A DNA stretch of 64,000 nt from CAVXGU01 sp963761615 (GCA_963761615.1 CAVXGU010000003.1:3009157-3073156), one strand, 5' to 3'; shown: positions 50,263 through 59,174, counted from the first letter of the stretch. Notes: generated from the letters alone by a model not told the origin. Numbers and translations: made by a program.

Positions 50263-52740
50263 GTGGCAGTCAAACTCGTCGGCGAGAACTACACGACCCC
50301 TGATCTCCATGCCAAAGTGACCGGCCGCGCGAAGTATGCGGAGGACTATCGCGCCGAAGGGATGCTCTTCACCAAGCTCCTCGTGAGCACGATGCCGCAC
50401 GCCCGCGTCCGTCTGGATCTGACGAAGGCGCGCGCGCTGCCGGGCGTCAAGGCGATCCTGACGCCGGACGACCTGCCGAAGGCGGAGGGCAGCACCGAGC
50501 TCGGCGAAGGCGTGGCCGCCTCGGCGCAGCCCGAGCGTGCCGTCACCGACGAGCCGCTCTACATCGGCGAGCCCCTGGCGGCGGTCGCCGCCGTCGACGA
50601 GCTGACCGCCGCGCAGGCCGTCGAGCTCATCGACGTCGACTACGAGCCGTTGCCGTTCAACGTGGATCCGATCGCGAGTCTGCGCCCGGGCAGCGCCAAC
50701 GCGCGCGTCCAGGGCAACGTCTGGGAGCGTCCGGCCACCGGGGGGCGAGGCGGTCGAGGCGCGGCGCCGCAGATCGCGGAGCTCAAGTGGACCGAGGCCG
50801 ACTTCGCCAACGCCCCGGCGGACATGCTGCCCGACGGCAAGGCGACCGACGAGTGGACCCTGGGCGATCCCGACGCCGGCTTCAAGCAGGCGGACCTGGT
50901 CGTCGAGCGGACGTTCGTGACGCCCTCGACGAGCCACCAGCCCCTCGAGACGCGCTCGGCGATGGCCTACTGGCAGAACGGCAAGCTCTACCTGCACGGC
51001 TCGACGCAGAGCACCGTACAGACGATCCGGTCGGTCGCGAGCTGGATGGGCATGGACCCGGAGAACGTCGTCATCATCAGCGAGTACACGGGCGGGGGCT
51101 TCGGCAGCAAGATTCCGGGCGCGATCTCGATGTCGATCCCGGCGCTGCTCTCGAAGATGACCGGCGTGCCGGTGATGATGCGCATCGCGCGCAACGACGA
51201 GCAGTCGATCGGCCGCGCGCGCCCGGCGCTCACGGCGCGGATCAAGGTCGGCTTCCGCAAGGACGGCCGGATCACGGCGATCGACGGCATGGCCATCTGC
51301 GAGAACGGTCCGTACAACGCCCAGGGCGACCCGCGCTCGGCGGGCGACATCATCTCGCTGGTCACGCAGACGCCGAACATGCGGTGGCGGACGATCAACG
51401 TCCTGACCAACACGCCGCCCAAGACCTCGCAGCGCGCCCCGGGCGGGATGCAGGGCATCGGCATCATCGAACCGGTCCTGGCCGAAGCCGCGCGAAAGCT
51501 GGGCCTCGACGAGCTCGCGGTCCACATGATCAACGCCCCGGAGGGCAAGGCGCCGTTCGGTCCGGCCAACGCCGCCGGCACGCGCGGCCACGTGACCTCG
51601 TGCTTTGCGAAGGAAGCGATGCAGAAGGGCGCGGAGGCCTTCGGCTGGGAGGAGCGCCGGAAGAAGAGCGGCCAGCGCACCGGCTCGAAGGTGACCGGCG
51701 TCGCGATGGCCCTGAGCGCCTACTCGGCCGGCTCGATCGGCTACGACGGCCTGCTCGTCATCCGTCCGGACGGCAAGCTGCAGATTCAGTCCGGCATCGG
51801 CAACCACGGCACCGAGTCGGTGATCGACGTGCACCGGGTCGCCGCCCAGCTGCTCGACGTGCCGTGGGAGAACGTCGAGGTGGTGTGGGGCAACACGGCC
51901 AAGTTCCTGCCGTGGACCTGTGCGTCGGGCGGCAGCCAGACGACGCACGCGATGACCCGCGCCGCGTACGCGGTCGGCACGCGGGCCGTGACCATGCTGC
52001 AGGAGGTCGCCGCGCACGCGCTCGGCGGCCGTCCCGAGGACTACGTCGTCGCCAACCAGCGCGTCGCGCGCAAGGGAGGCGGCGCCAGCCTGACGCTGGC
52101 CCAGGCCGCCCAGCGGGCGGTCGCGCTCGGCGGCAAGTACGACGGCCACGAGCCGCCCGACGACGTCAACGACCTCACGAAGGAGTCGGTGCGCGGGCTG
52201 GCGGGACAGGGCCTCGTCGCCGCGGCACGCGACACCTACGGGCGCGACGGGACGTCGCGCTCCTACGTGGCGTCATTCGCCGAAGTCGAAATCGACGTCG
52301 AGACCGGCGTGCGCCGCATCGTGGACTACCTGGCCGTGGCCGACGTGGGCACGGTCATCCACCCCCACAGCCTGCACGGCCAGATCCTGGGGGGATCGAT
52401 GCTGGGCATCGGGCACGCCATCGGCCAGAAGTGGGTCTTCGACCAGCACTACGGCGTGCCCCTCGCGGTGCGGTTCTACCAGACGCACCCGCCGACGATT
52501 CTCGACGCGCCGGAACGGATGCGTGCCGACGCGGTCAACATTCCCGACCCGGAGACCCCGGCGGGCGCGCGCGGCGTCGGCGAGCCGCCCGTGGGCGCCG
52601 GATTCGCGGCGGTCTTGAACGCCACCGCGGCGGCGGTCGGCGACAACGTGTACCATCGCGCCCCGGCCACGCTCGACTACATCCTCGGCGGGCTGGAGGC
52701 GGGGCACCCGATTCACCCGCCGTTGACGAACAACATCTGA
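50263..52740 (+). CDS. Molybdopterin-binding large subunit 1 of the Mo-hydroxylase
   Basis: 825 residues from GTG 50263 with GGAGGG six bases upstream. Xanthine-dehydrogenase-family features: N-terminal VTGRAKYAEDYRAEGML, GGGFGSKIPG, the QRAPGGMQG loop near the Mo site, and the catalytic Glu in GARGVGEPPVG. The CO-dehydrogenase active-site motif (AYRCSFR) is absent, so it is not CoxL; the physiological substrate, probably an aldehyde or N-heterocycle, is unknown. It is a close paralogue of the subunit at 53965, with an 18-residue identical N-terminal stretch. It reads TCASGGSQTT where the paralogue has TCGQGGSQTT. Confidence 0.9.
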   Translation: MAVKLVGENYTTPDLHAKVTGRAKYAEDYRAEGMLFTKLLVSTMPHARVRLDLTKARALPGVKAILTPDDLPKAEGSTELGEGVAASAQPERAVTDEPLYIGEPLAAVAAVDELTAAQAVELIDVDYEPLPFNVDPIASLRPGSANARVQGNVWERPATGGRGGRGAAPQIAELKWTEADFANAPADMLPDGKATDEWTLGDPDAGFKQADLVVERTFVTPSTSHQPLETRSAMAYWQNGKLYLHGSTQSTVQTIRSVASWMGMDPENVVIISEYTGGGFGSKIPGAISMSIPALLSKMTGVPVMMRIARNDEQSIGRARPALTARIKVGFRKDGRITAIDGMAICENGPYNAQGDPRSAGDIISLVTQTPNMRWRTINVLTNTPPKTSQRAPGGMQGIGIIEPVLAEAARKLGLDELAVHMINAPEGKAPFGPANAAGTRGHVTSCFAKEAMQKGAEAFGWEERRKKSGQRTGSKVTGVAMALSAYSAGSIGYDGLLVIRPDGKLQIQSGIGNHGTESVIDVHRVAAQLLDVPWENVEVVWGNTAKFLPWTCASGGSQTTHAMTRAAYAVGTRAVTMLQEVAAHALGGRPEDYVVANQRVARKGGGASLTLAQAAQRAVALGGKYDGHEPPDDVNDLTKESVRGLAGQGLVAAARDTYGRDGTSRSYVASFAEVEIDVETGVRRIVDYLAVADVGTVIHPHSLHGQILGGSMLGIGHAIGQKWVFDQHYGVPLAVRFYQTHPPTILDAPERMRADAVNIPDPETPAGARGVGEPPVGAGFAAVLNATAAAVGDNVYHRAPATLDYILGGLEAGHPIHPPLTNNI

Positions 52741-52770
52741 GGGACTGCCGACGGCAGACGGGAGAGTAGC

Positions 52771-53784
52771 ATGGCCGTGATTCGCGACATCATGCCGGCG
52801 TTCGAGCTGTTCCAGCCGGCCAGCGTAGACGAGGCGCTGAAGCTCCTCGACCAGTACCAGGCCGACGCGTGGGTGATGGCCGGCGGGCTCGATACCTTCG
52901 ACTGGCTGAAGGACCGTACCAAGCGCACGAAGGTCGTCGTCGATCTGAGCCAGGTCGCCGAGCTGCGCGGCATCCGCGAGCGCGACGGCGGCCTCGAGAT
53001 CGGCGCCACGACGACGCTCACCGACATCAGCCAGCACCCGACGGTGCGCGACAAGTTCGGCGTGCTCGCCGAGGCCGCGGGCCTCGTCGCGTCCCCCCAG
53101 ATCCGGAACCAGGGCACGCTCGGCGGCAACGTCTCGCAGGACACGCGCTGCTGGTACTACCGCAGCGGCTGGACGTGCTACCGGGCGGGGGGCAACATCT
53201 GTTACGCGGACACGCCGACGGCGATCAACCGCGAGCACGCAATCTTCGGCGCCGACCGCTGCGTCGCGGTCAGCCCGAGCGACACGGCGCCGGCCCTCAT
53301 CGCGCTCGACGCCCAGATGGTCGTGCGCAGCGCCCGCGGGGAGCGCGTGGTCGACGCCGAGAACTACTTCATCGGCCCGGGGACGGACATCACGCGGATG
53401 AACGTGCTGCGGCCGAACGAGCTGCTCGTCGCGATCCGGATCCCGAAAACGTGGGCCGGCGCGCAGTTCTACTTCGAAAAAGTCCGCGACCGCCAGGTCT
53501 GGGACTTCCCGCTGGTCAACGTCGCCTCGGCGATGGTGGCCTCGGGCGGCACGATCCAGCGGATGCGCCTGGTCGTCAACGGCGTGGCCGCGCGGCCGCA
53601 CCGCCTGGCCGACGTGGAGGCCCTCGTGGCCGGCAAGCCGATCAACGAGGACACCGCGACCAAGGCCGGCGAGCTGGCCGTTCAGGGCGCCCAGCCGCTC
53701 CGCTACAACGGCTACAAGGTGCCGCTCGTGCGCAACCTCGTCAAGCGCGCGATCCGCGGCACCGGCGGGACCGCGACGTCGTAA
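52771..53784 (+). CDS. FAD subunit with extra cysteine cluster (PaoB-like)
   Basis: 337 residues. FAD-binding PCMH-type domain: VMAGGLDTFDWLKDR, NQGTLGGNVSQD, then the CO-dehydrogenase-flavoprotein C-terminal domain. Between them is the insertion CWYYRSGWTC ... NICYADTPTAINREHAIFGADRC ending in PSDTAPALIALDA. Four cysteines there match the pattern by which PaoB and 4-hydroxybenzoyl-CoA reductase beta bind an additional 4Fe-4S cluster. It lacks its own signal peptide. Encoded between the two large subunits, 30 bp after the first. Confidence 0.9.
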   Translation: MAVIRDIMPAFELFQPASVDEALKLLDQYQADAWVMAGGLDTFDWLKDRTKRTKVVVDLSQVAELRGIRERDGGLEIGATTTLTDISQHPTVRDKFGVLAEAAGLVASPQIRNQGTLGGNVSQDTRCWYYRSGWTCYRAGGNICYADTPTAINREHAIFGADRCVAVSPSDTAPALIALDAQMVVRSARGERVVDAENYFIGPGTDITRMNVLRPNELLVAIRIPKTWAGAQFYFEKVRDRQVWDFPLVNVASAMVASGGTIQRMRLVVNGVAARPHRLADVEALVAGKPINEDTATKAGELAVQGAQPLRYNGYKVPLVRNLVKRAIRGTGGTATS

Positions 53785-53785
53785 C

Positions 53786-53840
53786 CGCCGAGACCCTGGC
53801 GCCGCGTGCCCGGCCGGCGCCTCGCGCCAGCGTCTCGGCG
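53786..53840. terminator. 17-bp stem hairpin after the FAD subunit gene
   Basis: The 17-mers at 53786-53802 and 53824-53840 are inverted copies with one mismatch, around a 21-base loop. It starts two bases after the FAD-subunit stop and lies in a 180-bp gap before the second large subunit. It may terminate or attenuate transcription, or protect the upstream mRNA end. No T-run. Confidence 0.5.
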
Positions 53841-53964
53841 CGATCCGTCGTGCAGCGCGCCGGGATCGACGCGCATCACCAGGCGGACGGGGCACCACGC
53901 ACCACCCCGGCCCCGACAACGAGGCATCAGGCACCGACAGGGTTCCTAGCGAGGGGAGGCTCCC

Positions 53965-56436
53965 GTGGCACTGAAGCTCGTCGGCGAGAACTACACCACC
54001 CCTGACCTCCACGCCAAAGTGACCGGGCGCGCGCGCTACGCCGAAGACTTCCGCGCCGACGGCATGCTCTTCGCCAAGGTCCTCGTCAGTCCCTTTCCGC
54101 ACGCACGGGTCACGCGCATCGACTCGAGCCGCGCGCTCGCGATGCCGGGCGTCAAGGCCATCGTCACCCAGGACGACCTCCCGAACGCCGCGGCGGGCGC
54201 CAGCCTGGGCGAGGGGATCGTGGCCAGCACCCTCAGCGAGCGGGGTCTCACGATGGAGCCGCTCTATCAGGGCGAGCCGATCCTCGCCGTCGCGGCGGTC
54301 GACGAACTGACGGCGACCGAGGCCGTCGCGGCGATCACCGTCGACTACGAGCCGCTGCCCTTCGTGACCGATCCCCTCGAGAGCCTGCGGCCGGACGGCC
54401 CGAACGCCCGCCTGCAGGGCAACGTCTGGAAGCGGCCGGACACGCCGGGGCGGGCGTCCGGTCCGGAGGTCGGCGAGTGGAAGTGGACCAGGGCCGACTT
54501 CGCGGCGGCCGCTCCGGGACAGCTTCCCCTCGGCAAGACGACCGACGAGTGGTCGTACGGCGACGTCGAGGCCGGGCTGGCCGCGGCCGACCTGGTCCTC
54601 GACGAGACCTTCGTCGGGCCCAACACGACACACCATCCGCTCGAGACCCGGAGCGCGATGGCGTACTGGCAGAACGGCAAGCTCTACATGCACTGCTCGA
54701 CGCAGAGCACGATGCGCACGATCGACGCCGTCGCGCAGTGGTGCGGCCTCCCGCGCGAGGACGTCGTGATCATCAGCGAGTACACGGGCGGCGGCTTCGG
54801 CAGCAAGGGCTCGTCGTCGGTGTTCAACGTGATCCCCGCGTTCCTGTCGAAGAAGGCGGGCGTTCCGGTGATGATGCGGGTGACGCGCGAGGACGAGCAG
54901 TACATCGGACGCGCCCGACCGGCGCTGCACTCGCGCGTGAAGATCGGCTTCAAGAAGGACGGCACGATCACCGCCATCGACGGCCTCGCGATCGTCGACA
55001 ACGGACCGTACGACATCGTCGGCGACGGCCGCTCGGCGGGCGATCACATCTCGCTGTCGTACCAGCCGCCCGCGATGCGGTGGCGCACGATCAACGTGCT
55101 CACGAACACGCCGCCGCGGGGCGCGCAGCGCGCGCCCGGCGGCATGCAGGGCAACGCGCTGATGGCGCCGGTGATGGCCAAGGCGGCGCGCGCGCTGGGC
55201 CTCGACCAGTACACGATCCATCACGTCAACGCGCCGGAGGGCAAGGCGCCCTTCGGCGGGCCGAACGGCCGCGGCGTGCGCAGTCACGCGACGAGCGCCT
55301 TCCTGAAGCAGGCCCTCGAGAAGGGCGCGGATCTGTTCGGCTACCAGGCGCGCCTCGCGCGCAACGGGCAGCGCACCGGCTCGAAGGTGCGCGGCATCGG
55401 CGTCGCCGTCAGCGCCTACTCGGCCGGGTCGATCGGTTTCGACGGGCTGATCGTGCTCAAACCCGACGGCCGCCTCCAGGTGCAGTCGGGCATCGGGAAC
55501 CTCGGGACCGAGTCCGTCTTCGACGTCCACCGCGTCGCCGCCCAGCTGGTCGGCGTGCCGTGGGAGAAGGTCGACGTCGTCTGGGGTGACACGTCGAAGC
55601 ACCTGCCCAATACGTGCGGCCAGGGCGGCAGCCAGACCACGCACGCGATGACCCGGGCGGCGCACGCCGCCGGCATGGACGCCGTCCGCAAGCTGCAGCA
55701 GATCGCCGCGCACGACCTCGGCGGGCGGCCCGACGACTACGTCGTGGCCGACGAGCGCGTATCGCACAAGGGCGGCGGGCGGAGCCTGACGCTGGCGCGC
55801 GCCGCGGCGCGCGCCCTCGAGCTCGGGGGCGCCTACGACGGGCACGCGCTGCCCGACGGCATCAACGACTTCACCCGCGCCTCGGCGTCGGCGCTGGCCG
55901 GTCAGGGCCTGATGGGCGTCGCGCGCGACACGTACGGGCGCGATGGCGTGTCGAAGTCCTACGTCGCCGGCTTCGCCGAAGTCGAGGTGGACGTCGAGAC
56001 CGGGCACTACCAGGTGCTCGACCTGCTGGCCGTCTCGGACTGCGGCACGGTGATCCATCCGCAGAGCCTCGGCGGCCAGATCCTGGGCGGCATCATGCTC
56101 GGCTTCGGCCACGTCCTCGGCCAGAAGTGGGTGTACGACCAGCACTACGGCGTCCCCCTCGCGCGGCGCTTCTACCAGACCAAGCCGCCGACCATCCTCG
56201 ACGCCCCGGCGACCATGCGGTGGGCCGCGATGGACCTGGCGGATCCCGAGACGCCGGTCGGCGCGCGCGGCGTCGGCGAATCGCCGGTCGGCACCGGCTT
56301 CGGCGCCGTCGCGAACGCCCTGGTGGCGGCGCTCGGGCCCGAGGTCTTCGCCCGCGCGCCGGTTACGAGCGACATGATCCTCACCGCGCTCGAGGCCGGA
56401 CACCCCACCTATCCGCCGCTCACGGCGAATATCTAG
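53965..56436 (+). CDS. Molybdopterin-binding large subunit 2 of the Mo-hydroxylase
   Basis: 823 residues from GTG 53965 (GAGGGGAGG just upstream). It carries the same domain series as the first large subunit: VTGRARYAEDFRADGML, GGGFGSKGSS, QRAPGGMQGN, HLPNTCGQGGSQTTH and catalytic Glu in GARGVGESPVG. Similarity is high throughout, and at DNA level the first about 50 bases are nearly identical, pointing to gene duplication with possible conversion. Either subunit could pair with the shared Fe-S and FAD subunits. The separate hairpin and gap suggest it may be expressed differently. Confidence 0.9.
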   Translation: MALKLVGENYTTPDLHAKVTGRARYAEDFRADGMLFAKVLVSPFPHARVTRIDSSRALAMPGVKAIVTQDDLPNAAAGASLGEGIVASTLSERGLTMEPLYQGEPILAVAAVDELTATEAVAAITVDYEPLPFVTDPLESLRPDGPNARLQGNVWKRPDTPGRASGPEVGEWKWTRADFAAAAPGQLPLGKTTDEWSYGDVEAGLAAADLVLDETFVGPNTTHHPLETRSAMAYWQNGKLYMHCSTQSTMRTIDAVAQWCGLPREDVVIISEYTGGGFGSKGSSSVFNVIPAFLSKKAGVPVMMRVTREDEQYIGRARPALHSRVKIGFKKDGTITAIDGLAIVDNGPYDIVGDGRSAGDHISLSYQPPAMRWRTINVLTNTPPRGAQRAPGGMQGNALMAPVMAKAARALGLDQYTIHHVNAPEGKAPFGGPNGRGVRSHATSAFLKQALEKGADLFGYQARLARNGQRTGSKVRGIGVAVSAYSAGSIGFDGLIVLKPDGRLQVQSGIGNLGTESVFDVHRVAAQLVGVPWEKVDVVWGDTSKHLPNTCGQGGSQTTHAMTRAAHAAGMDAVRKLQQIAAHDLGGRPDDYVVADERVSHKGGGRSLTLARAAARALELGGAYDGHALPDGINDFTRASASALAGQGLMGVARDTYGRDGVSKSYVAGFAEVEVDVETGHYQVLDLLAVSDCGTVIHPQSLGGQILGGIMLGFGHVLGQKWVYDQHYGVPLARRFYQTKPPTILDAPATMRWAAMDLADPETPVGARGVGESPVGTGFGAVANALVAALGPEVFARAPVTSDMILTALEAGHPTYPPLTANI

Positions 56437-56463
56437 AGCGGTTTTCGTTTCGCTGGAGCGGCC

Positions 56464-56502
56464 GACCTTCAGGTCGGCTTCGCCTTCGCGGACCTGAAGG
56501 TC
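56464..56502. repeat. Hairpin of paired GACCTTCAGGTC words
   Basis: GACCTTCAGGTC (56464-56475) and its reverse complement GACCTGAAGGTC (56491-56502) flank a 15-base loop. Each 12-mer is itself nearly palindromic. It is in the gap between the Mo-subunit stop and the sigma-factor gene, and may be a terminator or a member of a dispersed intergenic repeat family. Confidence 0.6.
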
Positions 56503-56601
56503 CGCGGCGACACCGATCCCGGGGCGACATCGATCTCGAACCGGAGCCGACGTTTTTTTGCGTCCTCCCTCCCCTCCCGCTCGTAATAGATCCCAGAGCG
56601 C

Positions 56602-57126
56602 ATGACAACGGCCGACTTCGAGGCGGCGCTCCGGGCGCACCAGGGCATGGTCTACAGCATCGCCTATCACTTCTTCCGCAATGCGGGGGTGGCCGAGGAG
56701 CTGGCGCAGGACGTGTTCCTGCAGCTCTACGAGCACCGGCAATCCGTGGCCGCGGGCGACCACGCCGTGCGGTGGCTGCGCCGCGCAGCGACACATCGCT
56801 GCATCGACCACGCCAGGCGGCCCAGCGTGACGGCCGAGGTGGCCGTGGCCGACCTGCCGGAGGTGGGCTGCGAGCCTCCGCTGCCGGATCCGCTCCTGCG
56901 CGACCGCCTGCGCCGGCTCGTGGCCTCGCTGCCCGAGACGCCGCGGATGGTGGTGATCCTGCGCTACGGCGAGGACCTGGAGGCGGGCGAGATCGCGCGC
57001 GTGCTGGACATGCCCGTCCGGACGGTGTGGAGCCACCTGCAGCGGTCGATCGCGCTCATTCGAGAGAAGGCCTCACGACTGACCGGTGAGAACGTCCATG
57101 AACCAGTTCGACGACGAACTTCGTGA
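56602..57126 (+). CDS. ECF-type RNA polymerase sigma factor
   Basis: 174 residues. Region 2: MVYSIAYHFFRNAGVAEELAQDVFLQLYEHR and the WLRRAATHRCIDHAR segment. Region 4: LPETPRMVVILRYGEDLEAGEIARVLDMPVRTVWSHLQRSIALIREK, containing the helix-turn-helix. No extra C-terminal domain. Its 3' end overlaps a small membrane-protein gene by 29 bases, the usual arrangement for a cognate anti-sigma factor, followed by DUF4252. Confidence 0.93.
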   Translation: MTTADFEAALRAHQGMVYSIAYHFFRNAGVAEELAQDVFLQLYEHRQSVAAGDHAVRWLRRAATHRCIDHARRPSVTAEVAVADLPEVGCEPPLPDPLLRDRLRRLVASLPETPRMVVILRYGEDLEAGEIARVLDMPVRTVWSHLQRSIALIREKASRLTGENVHEPVRRRTS

Positions 57127-57460
57127 CGCGCTCGGCCGCGAGACGCCGCCGCCGGGCTTCGCCGATCGGACGATTGCGCGGGCACGCGGCCTCGGTCGTC
57201 GGACGACCCGCCGCGTCTGGGCCTGGGTGCTGGCGACCGCGGCGGCGCTGGCCGTGAGCCTGGGGCCCCTCGCCTACATGCAGCACGTGCGCGCCCGCGA
57301 GGGGGCGCAGGCGAGGGAGCAGGCGCTCCTGGCGCTGCGCGTGACGGCCGAGTCGCTCCGCGGGGTCCAGCGGCGCCTCGCCGCCAGCGACGACCGGCGC
57401 ATCGAAATCCCGCTCGGCGACGGAGCGGCGACCACCACAGACGAAAGGCGGACACCATGA
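57098..57460 (+). CDS. Membrane protein, putative anti-sigma factor
   Basis: 120 residues. N-terminal cytoplasmic part FDDELRDALGRETPPPGFADRTIARAR (zinc-less anti-sigma-like), one membrane helix (about 41-60, VWAWVLATAAALAVSLGPLAYM), then a periplasmic coiled coil. Size, topology and overlap with the sigma-factor gene are the basis for the call; no HXXXCXXC zinc motif is present. An upstream GTG at 57086 is an alternative start. Its stop overlaps the DUF4252 start by 4 bases. Confidence 0.7.
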   Translation: MNQFDDELRDALGRETPPPGFADRTIARARGLGRRTTRRVWAWVLATAAALAVSLGPLAYMQHVRAREGAQAREQALLALRVTAESLRGVQRRLAASDDRRIEIPLGDGAATTTDERRTP

Positions 57461-57969
57461 TCGTGCGGGCGATGGCCACGCTCTTCCTGATGCTGGCGCT
57501 CGGTGCGCCCCAGCAGGTCAACCTCGACCCGGCCGTCTCGCGGCTGGCCGAGAAGGCGGCGAGCAAGGTCGAGGTCAACCTCGACGCGTCGATGCTGCAC
57601 CTGGCGTCGGCGTTCCTCTCGGACTCGGACAAGGACCAGGCGGCCGCGAAGAAGATCATCGCGGGCCTGAAGGGCGTCTACGTCCGGGTGTTCGAGTTCG
57701 ACGGCGCGGGAAAGTATTCCCAGTCGGATCTGGATCCGATCCGCTCGCAGCTGCGCGGGCCGGGGTGGCAGCAGATCGTCTCGGCCACCGAGAAAGACGG
57801 GACCACGGGCGTCTGGATCCGGCAGGACGACAGCACCGCCAGCGGCCTCGTCGTCATCGCCGCCGAGGCGGACGAGGTGACGGTGGTCAATCTGGTCGGC
57901 ACGATCCGTCCCGAGGACCTCGCCGCGCTGGGCGGCCAGTTCGGCATCCCCCGGGTCAGGATCAAGTGA
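57457..57969 (+). CDS. DUF4252-family secreted protein
   Basis: 170 residues with a short signal peptide (ATLFLMLALGAPQQ). The mature domain reads VEVNLDASMLHLASAFL, KKIIAGLKGVYVRVFEFDGAG, WQQIVSATEKDGTTGVWIRQDDS and VTVVNLVGTIRPEDLAALGG, which is the DUF4252 pattern. Such proteins commonly follow ECF sigma/anti-sigma pairs and are thought to be envelope-stress related, but no activity is known. In the Bacteroidetes homologues a lipobox is frequent; none is seen here. Confidence 0.85.
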   Translation: MIVRAMATLFLMLALGAPQQVNLDPAVSRLAEKAASKVEVNLDASMLHLASAFLSDSDKDQAAAKKIIAGLKGVYVRVFEFDGAGKYSQSDLDPIRSQLRGPGWQQIVSATEKDGTTGVWIRQDDSTASGLVVIAAEADEVTVVNLVGTIRPEDLAALGGQFGIPRVRIK

Positions 57970-57991
57970 CGGTCACGCGCGCACCCCTCCG

Positions 57992-58086
57992 ATCTGGAGG
58001 GTGATGGTTCAGGGTGTGGCACGGAGCTGGAACACACGCAGGCCCGCGTGACGTCACTCCATCACCCCATCTCTCCATCACCAGAT
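57992..58086. repeat. Intergenic fold-back element, copy 4
   Basis: ATCTGG (57992-57997) and GGGTGATGG (57999-58007) pair with CCATCACCC (58059-58067), a second CCATCACC (58075-58082) and CCAGAT (58081-58086). The core runs from CACGGAGCTGG to GCGTG. Overall shape matches the elements at 24652 and 49458, but the sequence of the arms differs. Confidence 0.55.
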
Positions 58087-58115
58087 TCCCGATTATCCCC
58101 TGGGGCCCGGTGCGC

Positions 58116-58121
58116 TATGAT
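58116..58121 (+). promoter_or_regulatory. -10-like TATGAT before the VOC gene
   Basis: TATGAT, nine bases before ATG 58131, is one base from the consensus TATAAT. No Shine-Dalgarno intervenes, which suggests a very short or absent leader. The -35 region is weak. Confidence 0.4.
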
Positions 58122-58130
58122 GCCCCTGCC

Positions 58131-59174
58131 ATGATGAAAAAAGCCCTTTGCTTCGCCGCCGCGCTCGCTGCCGTGCTGGTGTGGCACGGCGCCTCGACTC
58201 CCGCGGTGTTGGGCGCCGCCGCCCCGCAGACCGACGATCTGGGCGTGCCCGGATTCCACCACCTGCACCTGCTCTCGACCGATCCGGATGCCGCCATCAG
58301 GTGGTACACGGAGCAGTTCAAGAGCACGTCGCGCACGACGTGGGAAGGCATGCCGGCCCTGGCGTCGCCCAACAACGTCCTGCTCGTCTTCACGAAGGTC
58401 GACAAGCCGCCGCTCACCTCGCCGCAGACGGCGATCTGGCACTTCGGCTGGAACGTCACCGACGAGCGTGCCAAATACGCCGACTACCAGGCGCGACACG
58501 TGCCGCTCGCCCCGCTCTACACCGGCGACGGCGACAAGTTCGTCTACGTGAGCAGCGACACGTATCCGGGCGCGCCGGGCTCGCTCGGCCGCACGCGCGA
58601 GCAGATCGCGGAGGCGAAGGCGCAGGGGCTGAAGCCCGCCGGCGGCGCCGGCTTCGGGTACCTCAAGGGCCCCGATGGCGTGTTCATCGAGTACGCGGGC
58701 AACTCGCCCGAGGAGCGGTTCAACCACGTTCACATGTTCTACGACGATCCGCGCTGCGCGACGCTGTGGTATCAGGAACATCTGAACGTGCCGGTCCGCG
58801 CCGGTCGCGGCCGGCGCAGCGCCGAGCCGAGCGAGCCGATCACCGAGGCGAACTGCAAGGTCCAGAACGACTACACCCTGAGCTGGCCGTCGCTCGTGAA
58901 GGGCGGCATGGTCCGCACGGCCACGGGCGGCGGGATGTTCGGCGACGTGACCATGACGGGCTACGTCCGGCAGTCACCGACGCCGCTGGTCAGCACGCTC
59001 GGACACACGGCGGATCATGTCGGCCTCAGCGTCAAGAACCTCGACGCGTGGGTCGCGAAGCTCCGGCGCGAGCACGTCACCTTCCTGAAGGAGCCGTACA
59101 AGATCGGCGACACGCGCGCCGTCATGATCGAAGGACCCAGCAAGGTCGCCATCGAGCTGGTCGAGGTCAAGTAG
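58131..59174 (+). CDS. Secreted VOC (glyoxalase/dioxygenase-fold) protein
   Basis: 347 residues with a signal peptide (CFAAALAAVLVWHG). Two VOC modules: GFHHLHLLSTDPDAAIRWYTEQF with IWHFGWNV and GPDGVFIEYAGN, then FNHVHMFYDDPRCATLWYQEHL with HVGLSVKNLDAWVAKL and SKVAIELVEV. The His and Glu residues are where this fold binds its metal. Reaction unknown. A short peri-helical Arg-rich insert (RAGRGRRSAEPSEP) separates modules. Extracytoplasmic VOC proteins of this type are frequent in soil acidobacteria. Confidence 0.8.
   Translation: MMKKALCFAAALAAVLVWHGASTPAVLGAAAPQTDDLGVPGFHHLHLLSTDPDAAIRWYTEQFKSTSRTTWEGMPALASPNNVLLVFTKVDKPPLTSPQTAIWHFGWNVTDERAKYADYQARHVPLAPLYTGDGDKFVYVSSDTYPGAPGSLGRTREQIAEAKAQGLKPAGGAGFGYLKGPDGVFIEYAGNSPEERFNHVHMFYDDPRCATLWYQEHLNVPVRAGRGRRSAEPSEPITEANCKVQNDYTLSWPSLVKGGMVRTATGGGMFGDVTMTGYVRQSPTPLVSTLGHTADHVGLSVKNLDAWVAKLRREHVTFLKEPYKIGDTRAVMIEGPSKVAIELVEVK

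Noticed and set aside
50263..56436. Aerobic CO dehydrogenase (CoxSLM)
   Set aside because: The large subunits lack the AYRCSFR active-site loop of CoxL and read QRAPGGMQG instead; the FAD subunit has a PaoB-like cysteine insert.
52273..57036. A 1,587-codon open frame on the minus strand opposite the Mo-hydroxylase genes
   Set aside because: It is antisense to four well-supported genes, has Arg/His/Ala/Val-rich composition without motifs, and crosses gene boundaries. High GC removes stop codons from antisense frames.
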